DNA from: Coriobacteriales bacterium
GTDB lineage: Bacteria > Actinomycetota > Coriobacteriia > Coriobacteriales > UBA8131
Assembly: GCA_031290695.1 (NCBI GenBank)
Contig: JAITNB010000128.1
Location: forward strand, 1-5,877
DNA length: 5,877 nucleotides
Direction of reading: 5' to 3'
The position numbers were made by a program, and so were the translations under genes. The number at the start of each line of letters is the position of its first letter. Within the stretch, counting starts at the first letter, position 1. Under the pieces are notes generated by a model. That model was not told where the DNA came from. It did no database searches and saw nothing but the letters and a program-made list of their open reading frames with translations. Positions 1 through 5,877 of the stretch are shown piece by piece.

Positions 1-1074
1 CACTGCGAGGGGTTCAAGTCGCGCATCTGGGCCTCTGGCTTCGACATCGCCGACCACGCCATCCTTACCGGCATCGTCAAGCCACCGCAGGAGAAGCGCC
101 CCGTGATCAACTTCAAGAACTTCTTCGAGAGCGAGCGTGTGCCAATCACGCAGATGTTCAAGCGCTTTGGTGTCGATGTGCAGTTCCTGTTCGCCAACGC
201 CACGGTCGAGGAGGTCTCGCACTTATCCGAATCCCTGGCCACCGTGTGCATCTGTGGGACCCTAGGCACCTACCTGGGCAATGCGCTTGAGGAGCTGTAT
301 GGGGTGCCTTATGTGCGCACCATCAATCCTATGGGCATGGCCGGCTTCGAGACGTGGCTGCGCGAGATTGGGCGTATCATAGACAAAGAGCAGGAAGTCG
401 ACGAGTTCCTCGCAGAAGAGCGCGCGAAGTACCTGCCCCAGATACTCGAGGTCAAGAAGGAGCTCGAGGGCCTCACCGCCGTTATTGGCATGGGGCCGGG
501 CTACACCTACGAGGTCGCGCGTGTGCTCGACGAGCTGGGCATTAAGGTGGTGTGGGCGGCGGCCTGGCACCTCGACTATCAGCACGACAACGGCGCACTG
601 CCCCCCTCCATCGAGTATCTGCACAAAACCGCAGCCCACAACATCCCCTTAAGCGTCGCCGACCAGCAAAACTTCGAGATCCTCAACATCCTCAACACCC
701 TCAAGCCCGACCTCTACTTCTCGCGCCATCCCGGCAGCACCGTCTGGGCCATCAAGCAGGGTGTCGCCGCCTTCTACGTGGCCGACGAGTACCTCATCTT
801 TGGCTACAAAGGCACCCTCAACTTTGCCAAGCAGGTGCGCGACACCGTGCGCAACCGCAGCTTCGAGAAGAACCTCGCCGCGCGCTCCCAACTCCCCTAC
901 ACCGCATGGTGGTATACGCAGGACAGCCAGGCGATGTTCGTGGACGGCGGCATCGCCAACTCCCAGGTGCGCGAGATACGCGCCGCCTCGACACAAGACA
1001 AGAAGGCTGCGGATAAGGGCGCGGCTACTCCAGCGGCTGCCCCCCAACGCACACTGCTCAAGGAGGTACACTAG
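1..1074 (+). CDS. Nitrogenase-like component 1, alpha (NifD-like) subunit, 5'-truncated
   Basis: The frame is open from base 1 to the TAG at 1072-1074, giving 357 residues. The GTG at 103 is internal, because nitrogenase-like sequence (HCEGFKSRIWASGFD) precedes it. HCEGF matches the NifD segment around A. vinelandii Cys183, so roughly the first 150-180 residues, including the three alpha P-cluster cysteines, lie left of the window. In fragment numbering, VCICGTLG (Cys83, Cys85) followed by TYLGNALEELYGVP matches the NifD segment with cofactor ligand Cys275. The Rossmann-like segment IGMGPGYTYE is at 162-171. PDLYFSRHPGS and YVADEYLIFGYKG (259-271) cover the region of His442, where I align Ala261. 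Gln191 and His195 align with Trp10 and Phe14. The last 30 residues are an Ala/Lys-rich tail. By family knowledge this subunit pairs with the downstream beta-like protein as a cytoplasmic, oxygen-sensitive metalloenzyme fed electrons by a NifH-like ATPase. The substitutions argue against ordinary nitrogenase. Superfamily membership is confident; the subgroup (for example methylthio-alkane reductase or an uncharacterised clade) is open. Confidence 0.9.
   Translation, partial: HCEGFKSRIWASGFDIADHAILTGIVKPPQEKRPVINFKNFFESERVPITQMFKRFGVDVQFLFANATVEEVSHLSESLATVCICGTLGTYLGNALEELYGVPYVRTINPMGMAGFETWLREIGRIIDKEQEVDEFLAEERAKYLPQILEVKKELEGLTAVIGMGPGYTYEVARVLDELGIKVVWAAAWHLDYQHDNGALPPSIEYLHKTAAHNIPLSVADQQNFEILNILNTLKPDLYFSRHPGSTVWAIKQGVAAFYVADEYLIFGYKGTLNFAKQVRDTVRNRSFEKNLAARSQLPYTAWWYTQDSQAMFVDGGIANSQVREIRAASTQDKKAADKGAATPAAAPQRTLLKEVH
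1060..1067 (+). promoter_or_regulatory. Strong ribosome binding site of the beta-like subunit
   Basis: AAGGAGGT lies eight bases before the ATG at 1076 and inside the last codons of the alpha-like gene. This near-perfect Shine-Dalgarno sequence fixes the start of the second gene, although its frame stays open much further upstream (from about 761). It fits tight translational coupling of the two subunits. Confidence 0.88.
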
Positions 1075-1075
1075 T

Positions 1076-2380
1076 ATGGCGCGCCTCGTCGACCAGCCCC
1101 GTTACAAGTGCGCGCTCGCGGCGATGCAGACCGTGCAGTCCATCCCCGGTGCCATCCCCGTGCTCCACGCAGGCCCCGGCTGTGCCGCCAAGCTCAACAA
1201 CAACGCCGGCACCTCCGGCAAGTTCTCGCCCAACATCTTTCCCTGCTCGTCCATCAGCGAGCGCGAGGTGGTCTTTGGCGGCACCGATCAGCTGCGCTCC
1301 ACGGTAGAAAACGCCCTCAAGATCATCGACGCGCAGCTCTTCGTCGTCCTCACCGGCTGTACCCCCGAGATCGTGGGCGACGACGTTGAGGAAGTGGTAC
1401 GCAGCTTCGCAGACGCGCCCAAGCCGGTGGTCTTTGCCAACACCCCCGGTTTCAAAGGCAGCAACTACCAGGGCCACGACTGGGTACTCAGCGCGCTCTT
1501 CTCCAACTACCTGCCCGCCCAGGCCCCACCCACGCAAAAGGGACTCGTGAACCTCTTTGCCGGCCCGCCTATCCAGGACCCCTTCTGGTACGGCAACCTG
1601 CGCGAGCTTGAGCGTCTCGTGGCCTCGCTCGGCCTTACCCCCAACACCATCTTTGGCCACGCACGCGGTGTCCCCAACCTTGACCGCGTGCCCGCCGCCC
1701 AGTACAACATCCTCGTCTCTCCCTGGGTGGGCCTCGAAAGCGTCCAAGTGCTTGCGGATAAGTACGGGACGCCATACCTCCACTATCCCGTGCTGCCCAT
1801 CGGTGCTTTTGAGACCTCGAAGTTTTTGCTGGCAGTCGCGGAGTTCACCGGAGTTGACCCCGTGTTCGCGCAACAGGTGGTCGATGCACACGAGGCCGAG
1901 TACTACTACTTCATCGAGCGCTATGCCGACATCTTCCTCGAGACGCGCATCGTCTCCAAGCGCTTCTCCGTCGTGTCAGACGCGCAGTATGCGCTGGCGG
2001 TCACCAAGTTCCTGGTCAACGACCTGGGCTTCTTCCCCGTCACGCAGTTCATCGTGGACAACACCCCCGAGGAATACCAAGGGGCTATACGCCAGGAGTT
2101 TGCCCAACTCAACTACGGCATCGAGGCCCCGGTGGAGTTCATCGTTGACGGGCACGAGGTACACAGCCGCCTGCGCGACGAGGACTTCGTGGGGATCCCG
2201 CTCATCTTTGGGAGCAACTGGGACAAAGAGATAGCCAGCGAGCTGGACGGCCACTTCATCAACATCTCATACCCACTCATCGAGCGCCTCGTAATCAACG
2301 GCGGGCTTGTTGGCTACACCGGCGGCCTCAAGATCCTCGAGGACCTCTACACCGTAGCACTGTCGCGGTTGGTTTTATAG
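1076..2380 (+). CDS. Nitrogenase-like component 1, beta (NifK-like) subunit
   Basis: A complete protein of 434 residues that starts one base after the alpha-like stop. The P-cluster cysteine motifs are all present: AGPGCAAKL (Cys36), NIFPCSSISEREVVFGG (Cys57) and LTGCTPEIVGDD (Cys95), matching A. vinelandii NifK Cys70, Cys95 and Cys153. NTPGFKGSN (122-130) corresponds to the NifK TPSF segment, with Gly125 in place of Ser188, a ligand of the oxidised P-cluster. The later segments VNLFAGPPIQDPFWYGNL, IFGSNWDKE and the C-terminal GLVGYTGGLKILEDL are typical of the family. At 434 residues it is shorter than classical NifK (about 520) and lacks the long N-terminal extension. Cys12 matches the 'CQPLGA' cysteine near the NifK N-terminus. 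It is expected to form an alpha2beta2 complex with the upstream protein and hold a P-cluster-type Fe-S cluster at the interface. No signal peptide or membrane segment is seen, so it is cytoplasmic. The reaction catalysed is not determined. Confidence 0.93.
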   Translation: MARLVDQPRYKCALAAMQTVQSIPGAIPVLHAGPGCAAKLNNNAGTSGKFSPNIFPCSSISEREVVFGGTDQLRSTVENALKIIDAQLFVVLTGCTPEIVGDDVEEVVRSFADAPKPVVFANTPGFKGSNYQGHDWVLSALFSNYLPAQAPPTQKGLVNLFAGPPIQDPFWYGNLRELERLVASLGLTPNTIFGHARGVPNLDRVPAAQYNILVSPWVGLESVQVLADKYGTPYLHYPVLPIGAFETSKFLLAVAEFTGVDPVFAQQVVDAHEAEYYYFIERYADIFLETRIVSKRFSVVSDAQYALAVTKFLVNDLGFFPVTQFIVDNTPEEYQGAIRQEFAQLNYGIEAPVEFIVDGHEVHSRLRDEDFVGIPLIFGSNWDKEIASELDGHFINISYPLIERLVINGGLVGYTGGLKILEDLYTVALSRLVL

Positions 2381-2402
2381 CTCACAGAGACAGAGGCATG
2401 AC

Positions 2403-2459
2403 ACCAGCTTGAAACGATGTGCAAATTAGAAAGATTCTTGAGCTTTTCTATGAGCTGGT
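2403..2459. repeat. Nested imperfect inverted repeats, possible RNA hairpin
   Basis: ACCAGCT (2403-2409) is the exact reverse complement of AGCTGGT (2453-2459). Inside it, TAGAAA (2427-2432) pairs with TTTCTA (2445-2450). On the right side the two stems are only two bases apart; on the left 17 bases separate them. It starts about 20 bases after the beta-like stop codon, so it could act as a 3'-end structure. It has no T-tract and the stems are short, so chance is a real alternative. Confidence 0.3.
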
Positions 2460-2547
2460 TGGCCTGTTTTGTTACCTCCCCCCGCATCGGCAAGAGCGGC
2501 ACACCCTGCCCAAGATTGTGATGTTTTTGCGCTAAATCCCTTGATTT

Positions 2548-2576
2548 TTCACAAGAACCCACATACAAGGTAAACT
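2548..2576 (+). promoter_or_regulatory. Candidate sigma-70-type promoter for the kinase gene
   Basis: TTCACA (2548-2553, five of six matches to TTGACA) is separated by 17 bases from TAAACT (2571-2576, four of six matches to TATAAT). A transcript would start near 2583, about 34 bases before the ATG at 2617. An overlapping alternative is TTGATT (2541-2546), 17 bases before TACAAG (2564-2569). The AT-rich setting within a GC-rich genome supports a promoter here, but this is by eye only. Confidence 0.4.
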
Positions 2577-2588
2577 TAAGAGGTAACT
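2568..2588 (+). repeat. Short direct repeat AGGTAAACT / AGGTAACT at the promoter
   Basis: AGGTAAACT (2568-2576) and AGGTAACT (2581-2588) begin 13 bases apart, covering the proposed -10 box and transcription start. ACACAGGTGT, with 4-base inverted arms, follows directly. Such spacing could be a regulator site. The repeats are short and could be coincidental. Confidence 0.22.
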
Positions 2589-2616
2589 CACACAGGTGTT
2601 TAAGAAATGAGGGGGC

Positions 2617-5600
2617 ATGTCAACACGCATAAAAATCTTCCTCTCGTTCATCGCGATGGCGACCATAATCTTGATATTTGGTATTGTGATAGGCTTCGTT
2701 TTCATCCAAAGAAGCTCGGAGGAGGCCGTCGAAAGCGATATGGCAGTCATGGCGAGCCTTGCAGACGACCTTATCAGCTCCCAGATCAATCTTCTCGAAG
2801 CCGATGCGACTATCGTTGCGCACCGCCTGGGCGAGGCTGACGGTGCAAACTTCCATGATGTCCTTGAGAACCAGGTGGCAGCCTATGACGCGTTCATGGC
2901 GCTCACGGTATTCGACCGCAATGGCATGGTAGATGCGGCTGGCATTGCGCCAACGCCTCTTGACTTACTGGGCGAAACCCTCGTGCAGCGTGCCTTTGAG
3001 GGGGAATCGCTTATCTCCACGACCTACCAGGATCCAAGCGGGGAACTGGTCTTCCACCTGTACGCACCCATGGATGAGCGTGTCCTCTCGGTAACCATAT
3101 CAGGTATGTACTTCAGTGACCTTCTCAATGAGTACAAGATCTGGGAGAGCGGGCATATCTTCATTGATGATGCCGATGGGTATGTAATTGCCAACATACG
3201 CCCCGAATGGGTACTTGAGCGCTACAACTTCATCGAGATGGCAAAAGGCGACCCCCAGTACCAGAGTATAGCAAACACCATCAACCACATGATCGCGGGA
3301 GAAACGGGCGTGGGGAGGTTCAGCGTTGGTGGTGTCGAACGTATCTGCTCATACCGGCCCGTCAGCGGTTCCCTGACCGGATGGTCGCTTGGCATAGTTG
3401 CCCCCCTGGCCGAGAGTCCCGCCCAAAACACTCTGGGTGGACTGATGCTCGTGGGAGGCGTATGCCTGTTGCTCAGCGTCATAGCCTCACTCATCGCATC
3501 GTTCTTCATCGAGAAGCCCTACCGCAAGATGAACGAAGCGGTGACGGCACTTGAGCGCCAGACCCAGCTGCTCCAAACCACGAATGAAACAGCCAGCCTC
3601 CTGCTTGTGTCGGAAGTAAACGGGTTCGAGGACACCCTGGCAGAGGGTATGGAGATGCTTGCACGCTGCATCAATGCCGATTTTATTGGCATTTGGGAGA
3701 ATTTCGAGCGGGATGGGAAACTCTACTATCATCGCTCCTACCGCTGGATGAGAGATGAGGGGTTGCTCAAAGACACCCAGGACAGCATCGAGGAGTTCTG
3801 CTATGGGGACCTTATGCCCGAATGGGCGGCGATGATCTGTGCGGGACAAACGGTGAGCGGCCCAATAAGCACGCTCGGAGCAGATGTACAAGAGCAACTG
3901 GGGCCGTTGGGGATCCTCTCGATGCTGGACATCCCGCTGTTTGTCAACGGTTCGTTTTGGGGTTTTGTGAGTATCGATGACTACCATCTGGAACGTGAGT
4001 TCTTGGAGGATGAGGTAAACATTCTGCGCTCAGGCAGCCTGCTCATCGCCAACGCCATTCTGCGCAACAAAATGTCGAAAAACCTCATAGAGGCACGTGA
4101 GGAAGCAGTGTCGAACGCGGTGGCGAAGGGTGACTTCCTCGCCAACATGAGCCATGAGATGCGTACACCGCTCAATGCCATCATAGGGCTTTGTGAGGTC
4201 ATGCTTGATAACAGCCAGGCAGGAGGTGAGACACGGGGGAACCTGGAGAAGGTCTACGATTCGGGCATGACCTTGCTCAGCTTAGTCAACGACATCCTTG
4301 ACATCTCGAAGATTGACTCAGGGAAGTTCGAGCTCGTCCCTGTTGAATACGATACGGCGAGCCTCATCAACGACACGGTTACCCTTAACAGTGTGCGCAT
4401 TGGCTCGAAACCCATCGAGTTTCGCCTGGATGTCCAAAAAACTCTGCCGCATCGACTATTTGGTGACGAGTTACGCATACGGCAGATCTGCAACAACCTG
4501 TTGTCCAACGCCTTCAAATACACCCGAGAGGGGTTTGTTGAATGGCAGATAGCCTCCACAGGGGAAGGCGACAACGTGTGGCTGATACTAAGCGTGACCG
4601 ACAGCGGCATAGGCATCCGCCAAAATGACATCGAGAAACTATTCTCCGATTACAATCAAGTGGACACAAAGAGCAACCGCAAGGTTGAAGGCACCGGGCT
4701 AGGCCTTGCCATCACCAAACGGCTGGTTGAGATGATGGATGGCACTATCACATTGGAGAGCAAATACGGCAAGGGCTCGACTTTCACCGTGCGCATACGC
4801 CAGAAATTCGTGACGGAGATTCCCCTTGGTGAAAAGCTCGTCGAACAGCTTAAGGACTTCGGCTATTCCAAACACAAACGCGACCGTAGTGCCAAGCTGG
4901 TACGAGCGCACCTGCCTTACGCAAAGGTGCTGGTGGTCGATGATGTGACAACCAACCTCGACGTGGCCAAGGGGATGCTCAAGCCCTATGGCATGCTCGT
5001 GGACTGCGTGACCAGCGGCCAGGAAGCCATCGATTTAATCAGAGAAGAGAAAGCCCGCTACAACGCAATCTTCATGGATCACATGATGCCCGGTATGGAC
5101 GGCATCACAGCAACTAAGGCCATACATGAGGGAATCGGCACCGAGTACGCACACAACATCCCCGTTATCGCCCTCACCGCCAATGCAATTGTGGGAAACG
5201 AGGAGATGTTCCTCAACAATGGCTTCCAGGCGTTCCTGAGTAAACCCATTGACATCTTTAGATTGGATGCCGTTGTTAACCAATGGGTGCGGGATAGAGT
5301 CCTCGAGCAGAACCTCCTTGCCAGTCAGACTACTCTGACCGCGCCCGACGAGGGCGGCAATGCACGGTGGTGCAGCTATGATATTGACATCCTCGCCTCA
5401 TGGCATATCGACGGCCTCGACCTTGAAAAAGGCCTACGTCGTTTTGAAGGCAACGAGGAAGCGTACTGCGAGGTGCTGGAATCCTATGCCTGCAACACAC
5501 CTCCCTTGCTTGACCAGCTGCGCAGTTACGCCACAGGGGATCTGTCGCGATATGCCATCACCGTGCACGGGATAAAAGGCAGCAGTCGCGGCATAGGCGC

Positions 5601-5877
5601 CGAACAGGTAGGCGCACGGGCTGAGATGCTGGAACATGCGGCAAAAGCAAGCGACCTTGCCACTATTGAACAGGAGAGCGACAGCTTCATAATGGAGGTT
5701 CGCGCCCTATTGACGGGCCTTACCCAGATGTTGCAGGCCGCAAGGGCAGCAGTTACAAAGCCACGGAAAACTGAGCCGAGCGCAGAGGTGCTAGCTGACC
5801 TGCTCCATGCCTGCGAGCAGTTCGATGTCGATGGTGCAGACCGTGCCATGGATGAATTGGAGCGCTTCGACTATGAA
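2617..5877 (+). CDS. Membrane-bound hybrid sensor histidine kinase with receiver and Hpt domains, 3'-truncated
   Basis: The frame runs from ATG 2617 to the window end: 1087 codons, no stop. A TGA at 2608-2610 rules out an earlier start. The ribosome site (GAGG, 2609-2612) is close and weak. TM1 is at about residues 5-30. A Cache-like extracytoplasmic sensor follows at about 31-272 (HIFIDDADGYVIAN at 180-193), then TM2 at 273-298. No clear HAMP domain follows; a short linker leads to a GAF-like domain at about 330-487. HisKA has NMSHEMRTPLNA with phospho-acceptor His513. HATPase has N-box Asn627/Asn631, DSGIG (662-666) and GTGLGL (692-697). The receiver has Asp775/Asp776, phospho-acceptor Asp821 in FMDHMMPGMDG, Thr854 and Lys876. 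The Hpt domain has HGIKGSS with His984. All phosphorelay residues are present, so the protein should pass phosphate His-Asp-His to a separate response regulator that is not in the window. The ligand is unknown. The C-terminal helical segment after Hpt is cut off, probably near its end. Confidence 0.93.
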   Translation, partial: MSTRIKIFLSFIAMATIILIFGIVIGFVFIQRSSEEAVESDMAVMASLADDLISSQINLLEADATIVAHRLGEADGANFHDVLENQVAAYDAFMALTVFDRNGMVDAAGIAPTPLDLLGETLVQRAFEGESLISTTYQDPSGELVFHLYAPMDERVLSVTISGMYFSDLLNEYKIWESGHIFIDDADGYVIANIRPEWVLERYNFIEMAKGDPQYQSIANTINHMIAGETGVGRFSVGGVERICSYRPVSGSLTGWSLGIVAPLAESPAQNTLGGLMLVGGVCLLLSVIASLIASFFIEKPYRKMNEAVTALERQTQLLQTTNETASLLLVSEVNGFEDTLAEGMEMLARCINADFIGIWENFERDGKLYYHRSYRWMRDEGLLKDTQDSIEEFCYGDLMPEWAAMICAGQTVSGPISTLGADVQEQLGPLGILSMLDIPLFVNGSFWGFVSIDDYHLEREFLEDEVNILRSGSLLIANAILRNKMSKNLIEAREEAVSNAVAKGDFLANMSHEMRTPLNAIIGLCEVMLDNSQAGGETRGNLEKVYDSGMTLLSLVNDILDISKIDSGKFELVPVEYDTASLINDTVTLNSVRIGSKPIEFRLDVQKTLPHRLFGDELRIRQICNNLLSNAFKYTREGFVEWQIASTGEGDNVWLILSVTDSGIGIRQNDIEKLFSDYNQVDTKSNRKVEGTGLGLAITKRLVEMMDGTITLESKYGKGSTFTVRIRQKFVTEIPLGEKLVEQLKDFGYSKHKRDRSAKLVRAHLPYAKVLVVDDVTTNLDVAKGMLKPYGMLVDCVTSGQEAIDLIREEKARYNAIFMDHMMPGMDGITATKAIHEGIGTEYAHNIPVIALTANAIVGNEEMFLNNGFQAFLSKPIDIFRLDAVVNQWVRDRVLEQNLLASQTTLTAPDEGGNARWCSYDIDILASWHIDGLDLEKGLRRFEGNEEAYCEVLESYACNTPPLLDQLRSYATGDLSRYAITVHGIKGSSRGIGAEQVGARAEMLEHAAKASDLATIEQESDSFIMEVRALLTGLTQMLQAARAAVTKPRKTEPSAEVLADLLHACEQFDVDGADRAMDELERFDYE

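Larger units (their letters stand above)
2381..2616. other. Intergenic region between operon and kinase gene
   Basis: These 236 bases carry no credible gene. They are visibly less GC-rich than the operon before them. No stem followed by a T-run is found after the beta-like stop, so the operon terminator is unidentified. A nested pair of inverted repeats lies near the left end (2403-2459), and a candidate promoter with short direct repeats lies near the right end. Confidence 0.7.

Noticed and set aside
761..1075. N-terminal extension of the beta-like frame upstream of ATG 1076
   Set aside because: The extension is Arg/Ser/Pro-rich out-of-frame translation of the alpha-like gene. The strong ribosome site and family homology both place the start at 1076.
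1058..1891. 277-codon open frame on the minus strand opposite the beta-like gene
   Set aside because: It is antisense to a strongly conserved nitrogenase-like gene and has no recognisable protein features. Long antisense frames are common opposite high-GC3 genes.
1..2380. Assignment as true Mo-, V- or Fe-nitrogenase (nifDK, vnfDK or anfDK)
   Set aside because: The Gln191, His195 and His442 equivalents appear replaced, and the beta-like subunit is short. The sequence supports only membership in the wider nitrogenase superfamily.
2347..2568. 73-codon minus-strand frame across the intergenic gap
   Set aside because: It overlaps the end of the beta-like gene, has no purine-rich ribosome site before its ATG, and resembles no family I know. 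It would also lie across the proposed kinase promoter. A decayed gene cannot be excluded.
2471..2587. GTTACCTC (2471-2478) and its exact reverse complement GAGGTAAC (2580-2587)
   Set aside because: An 8-base inverted pair with a 101-base gap is expected by chance with fair probability in a region this size, and no other pairing extends it.
2607..2840. 77-codon + strand frame starting ten bases before the kinase start
   Set aside because: It has no ribosome site and overlaps the TM1 and sensor coding sequence of the kinase in another frame, with no protein features.

Overview
The window carries three protein-coding genes, all on the + strand, and two of them run off the ends. The high GC, heavy use of C/G in third codon positions, the nitrogenase-superfamily proteins and the large hybrid sensor kinase suggest an anaerobic bacterium. 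My best guess is a gut-type actinobacterium of the Coriobacteriia/Eggerthellales. That guess rests on general resemblance of the proteins, not on a marker gene.

Bases 1-2380 hold the end of an operon for a nitrogenase-like component 1 protein. The first gene (1-1074, 5' end missing) is the alpha/NifD-like subunit. The second (1076-2380, complete) is the beta/NifK-like subunit, which starts one base after the stop of the first behind a strong AAGGAGGT ribosome binding site. The beta-like subunit keeps all three P-cluster cysteines. The alpha-like subunit keeps the equivalent of the cofactor cysteine (Cys275 in Azotobacter vinelandii NifD). At the positions of Gln191, His195 and the cofactor ligand His442 it has Trp, Phe and Ala, judging by hand alignment to remembered NifD sequence. 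The pair therefore looks like a two-subunit metalloenzyme built on the nitrogenase plan but not a conventional N2-fixing enzyme. Its substrate cannot be read from the sequence. The reductase (NifH-like), cofactor assembly and transport genes would be expected upstream, outside the window.

Bases 2381-2616 are non-coding, less GC-rich than the operon, and contain a plausible promoter for the next gene plus short repeats. No convincing terminator follows the operon.

Bases 2617-5877 hold most of one very large gene for a membrane-bound hybrid histidine kinase: TM1, extracytoplasmic Cache-like sensor, TM2, GAF, HisKA, HATPase, receiver and Hpt domains. The gene runs off the right edge, probably close to its natural end. 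It has its own candidate promoter and somewhat different codon use, so it is probably a separate transcription unit. A regulatory link to the nitrogenase-like operon is possible but not shown. There is no sign of mobile elements, RNA genes or CRISPR arrays.
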